Positions 31,647-39,435 of a stretch of DNA of 48,317 bases are shown one piece after another. Position 1 is the stretch's first letter, and every line of letters starts with the position of its first letter. The notes under the pieces are model-generated. The model had not been told where the DNA came from. It worked only from the letters and a program-made list of their open reading frames with translations, and did no database searches. Source of the stretch: JBFKQC01 sp041627895 (GTDB lineage Bacteria; Pseudomonadota; Alphaproteobacteria; Rhodobacterales; Rhodobacteraceae); NCBI GenBank assembly GCA_041627895.1, contig JBFKQC010000025.1:1-48317 (forward strand). Reading direction: 5' to 3'. The position numbers were made by a program, and so were the translations under genes.

Positions 31647-32510
31647 ATGACCCGCACCGTCTATGTCAACGGAGATTACCTGCCAGAGCACGAGGCCAAG
31701 GTGTCGATCTTCGACCGCGCGTTCCTGTTCGCGGACGGGGTCTATGAAGTCACCAGCGTCCTCGGCGGCAAGCTGATCGATTTCGACGGCCACGCGGCGC
31801 GGCTGGCGCGCTCGCTTGCCGAACTCGACATGACGCCGCCCGTCAGCCACAACGAATTGCTGGAAATCCACCGCGAACTGGTGGCGCGGAACGGCGTCGA
31901 GGACGGGCTGGTCTATCTGCAGGTCACGCGGGGCGCGGCGGCCGACCGCGATTTCGCCTTCCCCGACCCCGACGAGACCCCGCCCACGCTGGTGCTGTTC
32001 ACCCAGGCCAAGCCCGGGCTCGCCGACAGCCCGCAGGCGAAGAAGGGCATCAAGGTGATCTCGATCGACGACATCCGCTGGGGCCGGCGCGATATCAAGA
32101 CGGTGCAGCTGCTCTATCCGTCGATGGGCAAGATGATCGCCAAGAAGGCCGGCGCCGATGATGCCTGGATGGTCGAGGACGGGCACGTCACCGAGGGCAC
32201 CTCGAACAACGCCTATATCGTCAAGGGGCGCCGGATCATCACAAGGCACCTGTCGAACGACATCCTGCACGGCATCACCCGCGCCGCGGTGCTGCGCTTT
32301 GCCCGCGAGGCACAGATGGAGGTCGAGGAACGCCCCTTCACCATCGACGAGGCCAAGGCCGCCGACGAGGCCTTCGTCACCTCGGCCTCGACCTTCGTGA
32401 TGCCGGTGGTGGACATCGACGGCGTGGCGCTGGGCGACGGGCGACCGGGGCCGGTGGCGAAGCGGCTGCGCGAAATCTACCTCGAGGAAAGCCGCAAGTC
32501 GGCGGTCTGA
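31647..32510 (+). CDS. D-amino-acid transaminase (class IV, PLP)
   Basis: A fold-type IV PLP aminotransferase of 287 aa. The PLP Lys is K151 in DIKTVQLLYP, a sequence usual in D-alanine transaminases. YVNGDYLPEHEAKVSIFDRAFLFADGVYEV is the typical N-terminus, QVTRGAAADRDFAFP the D-AAT-like R-x-x-x-x-R loop, and EGTSNNAYIV the cofactor phosphate site. Such enzymes exchange the amino group between D-Ala and D-Glu, which would feed D-Glu to DgcN. Branched-chain or aminodeoxychorismate activity is less likely, given the loop and the neighbours. ATG at 31647 has AAGGAG at 31633-31638. Confidence 0.9.
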   Translation: MTRTVYVNGDYLPEHEAKVSIFDRAFLFADGVYEVTSVLGGKLIDFDGHAARLARSLAELDMTPPVSHNELLEIHRELVARNGVEDGLVYLQVTRGAAADRDFAFPDPDETPPTLVLFTQAKPGLADSPQAKKGIKVISIDDIRWGRRDIKTVQLLYPSMGKMIAKKAGADDAWMVEDGHVTEGTSNNAYIVKGRRIITRHLSNDILHGITRAAVLRFAREAQMEVEERPFTIDEAKAADEAFVTSASTFVMPVVDIDGVALGDGRPGPVAKRLREIYLEESRKSAV

Positions 32511-32540
32511 GCGCACCGCCCGGCCGCGCCTCAGGGGCCG

Positions 32541-32569
32541 TCGCAAACCCGCCGGCATTGCTCTATAAG
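32541..32569 (+). promoter_or_regulatory. Possible promoter of the SPFH-nfeD operon
   Basis: TATAAG (32564-32569) is a good -10. TCGCAA (32541-32546), 17 bp before it, is a weak -35. The start codon is 52 bp downstream. Confidence 0.35.
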
Positions 32570-32620
32570 GGGCGCAAGGCAACGCGTCCGCGCGGGCGGG
32601 CGCGGATTTGAGGAGTGACG

Positions 32621-33526
32621 ATGACCTTTGACGATGTGATTGCCTTTGTGGCGGCCGAAGCGAGCGGGCAGACGCTCGTTCTGATCCTGATCGCGCTGTT
32701 CTTCCTGCTTTGCCTGTTTCTCGGGGTGCGGATCGTGCCGCAGTCGGAACAGCACGTGGTGGAACGTTTCGGGCGGCTGCGCTCGGTCCTCGGGCCGGGG
32801 ATCAACTTCATCGTGCCGTTCTTCGACCGGGTGCGCCACAAGGTCTCGATCCTCGAACGCCAGTTGCCGACCGCCAGCCAGGACGCAATCACCTCGGACA
32901 ACGTGCTGTTGCAGGTCGATACCAGCGTGTTCTACCGCATCCTGCAGCCAGAGCGCACGGTCTACCGGATCCGCGACGTCGACGCGGCCATCGCCACGAC
33001 CGTGGCAGGCATCGTTCGGGCCGAGATCGGCAAGATGGAACTCGACGAGGTACAGTCGAACCGGGCGCAATTGATCTCGACGATCCAGGCCAGCGTCGAG
33101 GACGCGGTCGACAATTGGGGGATCGAGGTGACGCGGGCGGAGATTCTCGACGTCAACCTCGACCAGGCGACCCGTGAAGCGATGCTGCAGCAGCTCAACG
33201 CCGAGCGCGAGCGCCGCGCACAGGTGACCAAGGCCGAGGGCCAGCGCCGGGCGGTGGAACTGAACGCCGATGCCGAGCTTTACGCCGCCGAACAGGCCGC
33301 CAAGGCGCGCCGCATCCAGGCCGATGCCGAGGCCTATGCCACCGAGGTGGTGGCCAAGGCGATCCGCGACCACGGACTCGAGGCGGCGCAGTACCAGGTG
33401 GCACTGAAGCAGGTCGAGGCGCTGGGCGAGGTGGCCAGGGGCCAGGGCCAGCAGACCATCATCCTGCCATCAAGCGCGATCGAGGCCTTCGGCGAGGCGT
33501 TCAGCCTCTTGAAGGGGCGCGGCTGA
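32621..33526 (+). CDS. SPFH/Band-7 (stomatin/QmcA-like) membrane protein (301 aa)
   Basis: A membrane-anchored SPFH protein, thought to form large oligomeric scaffolds in membrane microdomains. Residues about 16-36 are a transmembrane anchor (TLVLILIALFFLLCLFLGV). The Band-7 domain follows (VPQSEQHVVERFGRLRSVLGPGINFIVPFFDRV, then ITSDNVLLQVDTSVFYRI), and a long Ala/Glu coiled coil (residues about 195-255) ends with IILPSSAIEAFGEAF. The ATG at 32621 is placed by AGGAG at 32611-32615. The stop overlaps the next ATG by one base; the SPFH-NfeD pair is a known conserved operon. Confidence 0.93.
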   Translation: MTFDDVIAFVAAEASGQTLVLILIALFFLLCLFLGVRIVPQSEQHVVERFGRLRSVLGPGINFIVPFFDRVRHKVSILERQLPTASQDAITSDNVLLQVDTSVFYRILQPERTVYRIRDVDAAIATTVAGIVRAEIGKMELDEVQSNRAQLISTIQASVEDAVDNWGIEVTRAEILDVNLDQATREAMLQQLNAERERRAQVTKAEGQRRAVELNADAELYAAEQAAKARRIQADAEAYATEVVAKAIRDHGLEAAQYQVALKQVEALGEVARGQGQQTIILPSSAIEAFGEAFSLLKGRG

Positions 33527-33801
33527 TGTTCGGCCTGTCGACCTGGTGGGTCTGGATCGCCGGGGCGCTGGTCTTTGCCATCCTCGAGACGCTTGCGCCG
33601 GTCTTCGTGTTCCTCGGTCTGGCGGCGGGCGCGGCCGCGGTGGGCGTGCTGATCGCGCTGGGCGTGGGCTTTGGCGGGTCGGTGGCGCTGAAGCTCGTTG
33701 TCTTCGCCGCGGTGTCGCTGGCCACGACCCTGGTCCTGCGGCACTTCCTTGGGACCCGCCGGGGCGAGACCAAGACGTTCAAGGACGACATCAACGGCTA
33801 G
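33526..33801 (+). CDS. Short NfeD-family membrane protein (91 aa)
   Basis: The short form of NfeD, partner of the SPFH protein before it. Two or three hydrophobic helices fill residues 5-70 (WWVWIAGALVFAILETLAPVFVFLGLAAGAAAVGVLIAL and KLVVFAAVSLATTLVL); the GLAAGAAA-V core is typical. The C-terminal OB-fold of longer NfeD proteins is missing: the protein ends at about residue 91 with a polar TRRGETKTFKDDING tail, as in many short NfeD1b-type proteins. It overlaps the SPFH stop by one base (TGATG). Confidence 0.85.
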   Translation: MFGLSTWWVWIAGALVFAILETLAPVFVFLGLAAGAAAVGVLIALGVGFGGSVALKLVVFAAVSLATTLVLRHFLGTRRGETKTFKDDING

Positions 33802-33868
33802 CGCGACGCGCCCGGTCGGCAACAGGTTGGCCTTTGGCCCGGAGCGGACAGAAAGAACCCTCTCGCGG

Positions 33869-33960
33869 ATGGCCCGTCGACGGGGCATGCCGGCCGCCTG
33901 TCGACAGGCGGCACGCGCGCGGTCGACCGCGCGCAGGAAAGCCGCGTCGACGCGGCTTTC
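33869..33960. repeat. Array of four palindromes, all centred on GTCGAC
   Basis: Four adjacent palindromes fill this stretch. P1 33869-33888 (ATG-g-CCC arms, one mismatched pair), P2 33893-33912 (GCCGCCT arm, perfect 20 bp), P3 33915-33934 (GCGCGCG arm, perfect 20 bp), P4 33937-33960 (GAAAGCCGC arm, perfect 24 bp). Each has GTCGAC at the centre; centres are 24, 22 and 24 bp apart and the gaps are 4, 2 and 2 bp. The arms differ in sequence but stay self-complementary. As RNA they would form four hairpins with UCGA loops. It lies in the 342-bp gap (33802-34143) between convergent genes; the rest of that gap holds no gene I can support. Confidence 0.9.
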
Positions 33961-34143
33961 GCCATGGGCAATCACAGCATCAGGCCACCCGCGGCCCCTG
34001 TGGCACCGTGAGGGGTGATCCCGCGCGGCTTTGGCGGCCATTGCTCCGCACCGCGCTCAATACCTGAACGTCAACAAGACCTTGCGCCGCCCGTCCCGGC
34101 CCCGCGGCAGCCGCGGCGCCCCGACGGCAACCCGCCCGCGCGC

Positions 34144-34413
34144 TCAGTTCAGCCCCAGCAGCCCCCGCAGGCTGTTCCGCCCTCCGACCACCGAGCGGAT
34201 CATCGACAGCTTGTACGACGTCGATCGCTTGCTGTGCATGATTGTGTAGATCGCGGCGACCTGGCTCTGGTCCAGGTCGTCCACGTCGACATCCTTCACG
34301 TACAGGTGCAATTGCTGCCCCACCAGCGCGCGCAACTGGTTCTTCGGCGCGTCGGCCCGGGCGGCGCCGGCAGCCATCAGGACTGCGAGGAAGACGGCGA
34401 AAAGGCGGGACAT
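34144..34413 (-). CDS. Small secreted protein of unknown function (89 aa)
   Basis: Residues 1-21 (MSRLFAVFLAVLMAAGAARAD) form a signal peptide with an Ala-x-Ala cleavage site. The mature part of about 68 residues, PKNQLRALVGQQLHLYVKDVDVDDLDQSQVAAIYTIMHSKRSTSYKLSMIRSVVGG, is mostly helical with an acidic DVDVDDLD patch and no Cys. Probably periplasmic. I do not recognise a family. It is oriented toward the palindrome array and its 3' end is 184 bp from it. Confidence 0.65.
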   Translation of the reverse strand: MSRLFAVFLAVLMAAGAARADAPKNQLRALVGQQLHLYVKDVDVDDLDQSQVAAIYTIMHSKRSTSYKLSMIRSVVGGRNSLRGLLGLN

Positions 34414-34485
34414 GGCTGATCCTCCGATGCGGGCGAGTCTACGCCGAACGCGCTGCCCGCGCCAAGCCGCCGATCGCCGACGGGG

Positions 34486-34803
34486 TCAGGATGGCTTTTC
34501 GCCCACGTTCTCGGCAAACGCTGTCTCGAAGGCCGCCTGCTTCTCGGCATCGGCCTCGGTCTGATAAGCCGCCTTCCACTCGTCGTAGGGCATGCCGTAG
34601 AAGGCTTCGCGCCCTTCGGCCTTGCTCATCTCGATGCCGCGCGCGTTCGCGGCTTCCTGGTACCAGCGGCTCAGGCAGTTGCGGCAGAACCCGGCCAAGT
34701 TCATCAGGTCGATGTTCTGCACGTCGCTGCGCTTGTCCATCAGGTGCTCGCGCAGGCGGCGGAACGCGGCGGCCTCAAGCTCTATGCGGGTCTGGTCGTC
34801 CAT
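34486..34803 (-). CDS. DUF1244-family protein (105 aa)
   Basis: A small helical protein of the DUF1244 family, common in proteobacteria and of unknown function. The hallmark NLAGFCRNCLSRWY (Cys-x-x-Cys near residues 40-43) and the EAFYGMPYDEWKAAYQTEA segment are both present. ATG at 34803 is set by AAGGAG on the minus strand; an in-frame codon at 34857 is inside the upstream gene. It begins 22 bp after the N-formylglutamate amidohydrolase stop and is probably in the same transcript. Confidence 0.88.
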   Translation of the reverse strand: MDDQTRIELEAAAFRRLREHLMDKRSDVQNIDLMNLAGFCRNCLSRWYQEAANARGIEMSKAEGREAFYGMPYDEWKAAYQTEADAEKQAAFETAFAENVGEKPS

Positions 34804-34825
34804 GACGGGTCTCCTTGCGGTCGCT

Positions 34826-35587
34826 TCAGACTTGGAAGCTTTGCCGCGCCGCTTCAAGGATCGGCGCCAGCCGTTCGGCCCATTCGCGCTGGCCCGCCTC
34901 GGTGGCGATCAGGTCGTGGCGCAGTTCGATCAAGGCGTTCGGGCGGCCATGATGCAGTGCGTGGCGGTCGACGCTGTCGCCGTAAAGCGCACCGGAATAG
35001 GGCTCGTTCTCGCCCACGCAGATTTCGGGGTCCCGCGCAAGCAGGTCGATCAGCGGCCGGGCAAAACGCGCGTCGTATGCGTAAAGAACGCCCACATGCC
35101 ACGGCCGCGGCGTGCGCCCGTTCAGCCGCGGCGTGAAGCTGTGGATCGCCAGATAGACGCTGTCGTCGGGGCGGCTGGCCGCAAGCGCCTCGACCGCCAG
35201 GTGATAGGGCCGGTAAAGCAGATCGAGCCGGCGCTCGCGCTCGGCCGCGTCGACCCTGCGGTTTCCCTCGATCACCGTGCCGTCGTAGAGCTGCATGATC
35301 AGCGTCGGGTCGTCCTCGCCACGGTTCGGGTCGATCACCAGGCGCGAGAAGGTCGACAGGATCGCCGGCGCGTCCAGCAGATCCGCCAGGTGCCGGGTCA
35401 CGCCCGCCGCGCCGACGTCATAGGCGATGTGGCGGCCCATGTCGGCCTCGCCCAGCCCCAGGTCGCCGCCGCAGATCATCGGCGGCACCGTGTTGACGGC
35501 ATGGTCGCAGGTCAGGCACCAGCGCCCGGGTCGCCCTGCGCCCACCACCTCGAAGGCGGCAAATGTCTTGGTGGTTTCGTCTTTCAT
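34826..35587 (-). CDS. N-formylglutamate amidohydrolase family protein (253 aa)
   Basis: A member of the HutG-like amidohydrolase family, which releases formate from N-formyl-L-glutamate in histidine breakdown. TCDHAVNTVPP holds the metal-binding Asp-His, FSRLVIDPNRGEDDP is the family core, and AIHSFTP and the ELRHDLI segment supply further ligands. No other hut gene is present in the window, so the substrate may be another N-acylated amino acid. It starts at ATG 35587, 120 bp from the divergent pyk start, and is followed by the DUF1244 gene. Confidence 0.87.
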   Translation of the reverse strand: MKDETTKTFAAFEVVGAGRPGRWCLTCDHAVNTVPPMICGGDLGLGEADMGRHIAYDVGAAGVTRHLADLLDAPAILSTFSRLVIDPNRGEDDPTLIMQLYDGTVIEGNRRVDAAERERRLDLLYRPYHLAVEALAASRPDDSVYLAIHSFTPRLNGRTPRPWHVGVLYAYDARFARPLIDLLARDPEICVGENEPYSGALYGDSVDRHALHHGRPNALIELRHDLIATEAGQREWAERLAPILEAARQSFQV

Positions 35588-35707
35588 CGCGCGGTCTCCA
35601 TACGCCTCCGCGCCGGAATGTGCCAGTTGTCACGTCACCCGAATTGCGCCATAGAGATCGCGGCCCACCGACAAGCAAAGAAAAACGAACAAGGAACGAG
35701 GCATCCG

Positions 35708-37153
35708 ATGAGACGGCTTCGCAATGTCAAGATCGTCGCGACGCTGGGCCCCGCGTCGAGCAGCTATGAAATGATCCGGGCGCTGTTCGAGGCCGGCGCC
35801 GACGTGTTCCGGCTGAACATGAGCCACGGCAGCCACGAGGATTTCATCGGCCGGCTCAATGCGATCCGCCGGATCGAAGAGGAAACCGGCCGCCCGATCG
35901 CGATTCTGGCGGACCTGCAGGGGCCGAAGCTGCGCGTCGGCACCTTCGACAACGGCAAGGAAGAGCTCGAGGACGGCCAGTCCTTCCGCTTCGACCTGGA
36001 CGAGGCGCCGGGCGATGCCAGCCGGGTCTGTCTGCCGCACCACGAGATATTCGACGCGCTGGAACCCGGCGCGACGCTGCTGGTCAACGACGGCAAGATC
36101 CGGATGAAGGTCGGTGCCTGCGGCCGCGACTTCGCCGATTGCACGGTGATCGCCGGCGGCGAGATTTCCGACCGCAAGGGCGTGAACGTGCCCGACGTGG
36201 TGCTGCCGCTGGCGGCGCTGACCGAAAAGGACCGCACCGACCTTGAATTCGCCTGCGAGGCCGGGATCGACTGGCTGGCGCTTTCCTTCGTGCAGCGCGC
36301 CGCGGACGTCGAAGAGGCGCGCGCGCTGGCCAGGGGCCGTGCCGCGGTGATGACCAAGGTCGAGAAACCCGCCGCGGTGCGGGTCTTCGAGGAAATCCTC
36401 GCCGCCTCGGACGGGATCATGGTGGCGCGCGGCGATCTGGGCGTCGAACTGCCGGTGCAGAACGTGCCGCCGATCCAGAAGCGGCTGATCCGCAAGTGCC
36501 GCGCCGCGGCCAAGCCGGTGATCGTCGCGACCCAGATGCTGGAATCGATGATCTCGTCGCCGATGCCGACGCGCGCCGAGGTCTCCGACGTGGCGACCGC
36601 GATCTACGAGGGCGCCGACGCGGTGATGCTGTCGGCGGAATCGGCGGCCGGGCAATACCCGGTCGAGGCGGTGACGACGATGCACAACGTCGCGCGCGAG
36701 GTGGAAAGCGATCCCACCTACCGCACCGTGATCGAGGCCTCGCGCGGCGCCGACAAGACCACGGTGGCCGACGGCATCGTCTCGGCCGCGCGCGAGATCG
36801 CGGAAACCGCGGATATCCGCGCCATCGCCTGCTTCACCCAGTCCGGAACCACCGCGCGGCTGGTGGCGCGCGAGCGCCCGCAGGTGCCGATCATCGCGAT
36901 GGCGGCGCTGATGTCGACCGCGCGGCGGCTCTGCCTGACCTGGGGCGCGCATTGCGTCAAGACCGACGAGATGGGCCGCTTCAAGGAAGCGGTGGTGCGC
37001 GCCGTGCGCGCCGCGCTGGCCGAGGAACTGGCCCAGAGGTCCGACCATATCGTCGTGACCGCGGGCGTGCCCTTCAACGAGTCCGGCACCACCAACATCC
37101 TGCGCGTCGCGCCCTGCGACGAGCGGCTGATCTACCGCGCCGAGCCGGAGTGA
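35708..37153 (+). CDS. pyk: Pyruvate kinase
   Basis: Pyk makes pyruvate and ATP from phosphoenolpyruvate and ADP. The 481-aa product begins MRRLRNVKIVATLGPASSSYEMI. FRLNMSHGSHEDF, ADLQGPKLRVG, TKVEKPAAVRVFEEI (catalytic Lys), MVARGDLGVELP (Mg and substrate site) and ATQMLESMISSPMPTRAEVSDVATAIYEGADAVMLSAESA are all intact. The C-terminal domain (about 360-481) is complete. The ATG follows AAGGAACGAGG. Upstream in-frame codons reach far into the divergent gene and are rejected. Confidence 0.97.
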   Translation: MRRLRNVKIVATLGPASSSYEMIRALFEAGADVFRLNMSHGSHEDFIGRLNAIRRIEEETGRPIAILADLQGPKLRVGTFDNGKEELEDGQSFRFDLDEAPGDASRVCLPHHEIFDALEPGATLLVNDGKIRMKVGACGRDFADCTVIAGGEISDRKGVNVPDVVLPLAALTEKDRTDLEFACEAGIDWLALSFVQRAADVEEARALARGRAAVMTKVEKPAAVRVFEEILAASDGIMVARGDLGVELPVQNVPPIQKRLIRKCRAAAKPVIVATQMLESMISSPMPTRAEVSDVATAIYEGADAVMLSAESAAGQYPVEAVTTMHNVAREVESDPTYRTVIEASRGADKTTVADGIVSAAREIAETADIRAIACFTQSGTTARLVARERPQVPIIAMAALMSTARRLCLTWGAHCVKTDEMGRFKEAVVRAVRAALAEELAQRSDHIVVTAGVPFNESGTTNILRVAPCDERLIYRAEPE

Positions 37154-37160
37154 GTTCGGG

Positions 37161-37388
37161 ATGCTGCGGCAGGACCTCTTCCTGGTGATCGGCATCATCC
37201 TGGTGGGATTCTCGATCCCCACGATCCTGGGCGCGCTGTCCGACAGGCGCTCGCCCCGCGCCGCGGCCATCGTGATCCTGATCGGCGGCTCGCTGGTGCT
37301 TTTGGCGCTCAGCCAGAAACCCGGCGGCTATACCCTGACCGAGGTGCCCGAGGCCTTCGTCAGGGTCGTGGCCTACTTCTTTCGCTGA
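37161..37388 (+). CDS. Small membrane protein of unknown function (75 aa)
   Basis: Two predicted transmembrane helices: residues 6-25 (LFLVIGIILVGFSIPTILGAL) and 34-50 (AAAIVILIGGSLVLLALS), with a basic SDRRSPR loop between, so both ends probably face the same side. A short amphipathic tail (EVPEAFVRVVAYFF) ends it. It starts 7 bp after the pyk stop and is likely cotranscribed. Related genomes have a similar gene in this place as far as I recall; no function is known. Confidence 0.75.
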   Translation: MLRQDLFLVIGIILVGFSIPTILGALSDRRSPRAAAIVILIGGSLVLLALSQKPGGYTLTEVPEAFVRVVAYFFR

Positions 37389-37396
37389 AAATCGGC

Positions 37397-37425
37397 TTGC
37401 CAGGCGGCGCGGTCCGTCCTATACG
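37397..37425 (+). promoter_or_regulatory. Likely promoter of rpmI-rplT
   Basis: TTGCCA (37397-37402) and TATACG (37420-37425) are exactly 17 bp apart. A leader of about 70 nt then precedes the rpmI ATG. L20 autoregulation is known in other bacteria, but I cannot identify an L20-binding pseudoknot here. Confidence 0.5.
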
Positions 37426-37500
37426 CCGCGTCTCGAACCGCGCGTCCGGCCAGGTGGCATGCCGAGTCGCGCCTTGAACCGCCTGTGACAGGAGACGGAA

Positions 37501-37701
37501 ATGCCCAAGATGAAGACCAAGTCGAGCGCCAAGAAGCGCTTCAAGGTGACGGCCACGGGCCGTGTGAAGGTCGCCCAGGCCGGCAAGCGCCACGGGATGA
37601 TCAAGCGCACCAGGAAGTTCATCCGCAACGCGCGTGGCACCACCACGCTTTCCGCCCCGGACGAGAGGATCGTCAAGGGCTTCATGCCGTACGATCGTTG
37701 A
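37501..37701 (+). CDS. rpmI: Ribosomal protein bL35
   Basis: L35 of the large ribosomal subunit, 66 aa, very basic. MPKMKTKSSAKKRFKVTATGRVK is the invariant family N-terminus. AGKRHGMIKRTRKFIRNARGTT and the C-terminal KGFMPYDR complete it. GGAGA lies just before the ATG. rplT follows after 14 bp. infC, which often precedes rpmI, is not in this window. Confidence 0.98.
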   Translation: MPKMKTKSSAKKRFKVTATGRVKVAQAGKRHGMIKRTRKFIRNARGTTTLSAPDERIVKGFMPYDR

Positions 37702-37715
37702 GGAGGGACTGAGAG

Positions 37716-38078
37716 ATGCCGCGCACCAAAGGGGGCACCGTCACCCACGCCCGCCACAAGAAGGTGATCAAGGCCGCGAAGGGCTATTATGCCGCCCGGT
37801 CGACCAACTTCAAGACCGCCAAGCAGGCGGTCGACAAGGCCAACCAGTACGCCACCCGCGACCGCAAGCAGCGCAAGCGCAACTTCCGCGCGCTGTGGAT
37901 CCAGCGGATCAACGCCGCGGTGCGGTCCCACGACGAGGCGCTGACCTATTCGCGCTTCATCAACGGGCTTTCGCTCGCCGGGATCGAGGTCGACCGCAAG
38001 GTGCTGGCCGATCTCGCCGTGAACGAGCCCGCCGCGTTCGGTTCGATCGTCGAAAGGGCCAAGGCCGCGCTGGCGTAA
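37716..38078 (+). CDS. rplT: Ribosomal protein bL20
   Basis: L20 of the large subunit, 120 aa. It binds 23S rRNA early in assembly and, in some bacteria, represses its own operon. MPRTKGGTVTHARHKKVIKAAKGYYAARSTNFKTAKQAVDKANQYATRDRKQRKRNFRALWIQRINAAVR matches the family throughout; SRFINGLSLAGIEVDRKVLADLA is the conserved globular end. GAGGAGGGACTGAGAG supplies the ribosome-binding site. A strong terminator follows. Confidence 0.98.
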   Translation: MPRTKGGTVTHARHKKVIKAAKGYYAARSTNFKTAKQAVDKANQYATRDRKQRKRNFRALWIQRINAAVRSHDEALTYSRFINGLSLAGIEVDRKVLADLAVNEPAAFGSIVERAKAALA

Positions 38079-38102
38079 GACGCCATAGAGCGACAGGGGA
38101 TG

Positions 38103-38129
38103 CCGCGGGGTCAGAGGCCCCGCGGTTTT
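38103..38129 (+). terminator. Rho-independent terminator of rpmI-rplT
   Basis: CCGCGGGG (38103-38110) and CCCCGCGG (38118-38125) form an 8-bp stem followed by TTTT, 24 bp after the rplT stop. Confidence 0.85.
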
Positions 38130-38269
38130 GCTGTGTGCGGCGGGTCGATCGATGTGTGCCTTCGGCACGAGTCATCCTCCCCGCTGCCGCCTCCGGCTTC
38201 GCGGGGCCCGCCGCCCCCTTCGGCCCGGGCGCGCATCGTCGGGCGACAGCGGGGGCCGCGACCGGGGAG

Positions 38270-38292
38270 GGCAATTCGGGCCAGGATGAACG
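38270..38292 (+). repeat. Degenerate end of the intergenic palindromic element
   Basis: AATTCGGGCCAGGATGAA resembles TATTTCCGGCCAGATGAA of copy 2 and follows a G/C-rich inverted stretch. Apart from this and the pheS promoter, 38130-38361 shows no gene. Confidence 0.35.
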
Positions 38293-38307
38293 CGCCTTTC
38301 CCGCCGC

Positions 38308-38336
38308 TTGCATTCAGCAGGTCGGGTCGGTAGCAG
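38308..38336 (+). promoter_or_regulatory. Possible pheS promoter
   Basis: TTGCAT (38308-38313) and TAGCAG (38331-38336) are 17 bp apart, 25 bp before the pheS start. Confidence 0.35.
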
Positions 38337-38361
38337 AACGGCGGTGAATTCGGAGCCTGAG

Positions 38362-39435
38362 ATGGACGATCTTCGCGAGAAATACCTGGGCGCGATCGCC
38401 GGGGCCGCGGACGAGGCGGCGCTGGAGGATCTGCGCGTCGCCGCAGTGGGCAAGAAGGGCGAGGTCGCGCTGAAGATGCGCGAGCTTGGCCGGATGACCC
38501 CGGAAGAGCGCCAGGTCGCCGGGCCCCGGCTCAATGCCTTGAAGGACGAGATCAACGCCGCGCTCGCCGCCAAGAAGGCCGCGCTCGCCGACGCCGCGCT
38601 GGACGAGCGGCTGCGTACCGAGTGGCTGGACGTGACCTTGCCCGCACGCCGCCGCCCGGCGGGCTCGGTGCATCCCGTTTCCCAGGTCACCGACGAGATC
38701 ACCGCGATCTTCGCCGATATGGGGTTTGCCGTCGCCGAGGGGCCGCAGGTCGAGAGCGACTGGCACAATTTCGACGCGCTGAACATCCCGGCCGAACATC
38801 CGACGCGCACCGAGATGGATACGTTCTACATGGCGCGCGCCGAGGGCGACAACCGCCCGCCGCACGTGCTCAGGACCCACACCTCGCCGGTGCAGATCCG
38901 GGCGATGGAACTGGCCGGCGCGCCCTTGCGCGTGATTTGCCCGGGCCGGGTCTACCGGGCCGATTACGACCAGACGCACACGCCGATGTTCCACCAGATC
39001 GAGGGGCTGGCGATCGACCGCGACCTGTCGATGGCGAACCTGAAATGGTGCCTCGAGGAGTTCTGCCGCGCCTTTTTCGAGGTCGACGAGGTGGAACTGC
39101 GCTTTCGCGCGTCGCATTTCCCGTTCACCGAGCCTTCCGCCGAGGTCGACCTGCGCTGTTCCTGGGAAGGGGGACAGTTGAGGGTCGGCGAGGGCGACGA
39201 CTGGATGGAGATCCTCGGCTCTGGCATGGTGCACCCGTTCGTGCTGCGCGCGGGCGGCATCGACCCCAACCAGTGGCAGGGCTTCGCCTTCGGCATCGGC
39301 ATCGACCGGCTGGCGATGCTGAAATACGGCATCCCGGATCTGCGGGCGTTCTTCGATTCAGACCTGCGGTGGCTGAGGCACTACGGGTTCGCGTCGCTGG
39401 ATGTGCCGAGCCTGCAGGGGGGATTAAGTAGGTGA
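38362..39435 (+). CDS. pheS: Phenylalanyl-tRNA synthetase subunit alpha
   Basis: PheS is the catalytic subunit of the alpha2-beta2 enzyme that charges tRNA(Phe). The 357-aa product has an N-terminal coiled-coil arm (residues 1-90), class II motif 2 (PMFHQIEGLAID) and motif 3 (GGIDPNQWQGFAFGIGIDRLAMLKYGIPDLRAFF). It ends RHYGFASLDVPSLQGGLSR, like other alphaproteobacterial PheS, so the C-terminus is intact. Start at 38362 (MDDLREKYLGAIA). The stop overlaps the GTG of the inserted DUF2513-like gene by 4 bp (GTGA), and pheT follows only after that gene. Confidence 0.97.
   Translation: MDDLREKYLGAIAGAADEAALEDLRVAAVGKKGEVALKMRELGRMTPEERQVAGPRLNALKDEINAALAAKKAALADAALDERLRTEWLDVTLPARRRPAGSVHPVSQVTDEITAIFADMGFAVAEGPQVESDWHNFDALNIPAEHPTRTEMDTFYMARAEGDNRPPHVLRTHTSPVQIRAMELAGAPLRVICPGRVYRADYDQTHTPMFHQIEGLAIDRDLSMANLKWCLEEFCRAFFEVDEVELRFRASHFPFTEPSAEVDLRCSWEGGQLRVGEGDDWMEILGSGMVHPFVLRAGGIDPNQWQGFAFGIGIDRLAMLKYGIPDLRAFFDSDLRWLRHYGFASLDVPSLQGGLSR

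Noticed and set aside
33869..33960. CRISPR-like regular spacing of the GTCGAC palindromes
   Set aside because: The units do not repeat in sequence apart from the six-base core, there are no spacers of usual length, and no cas gene is near.
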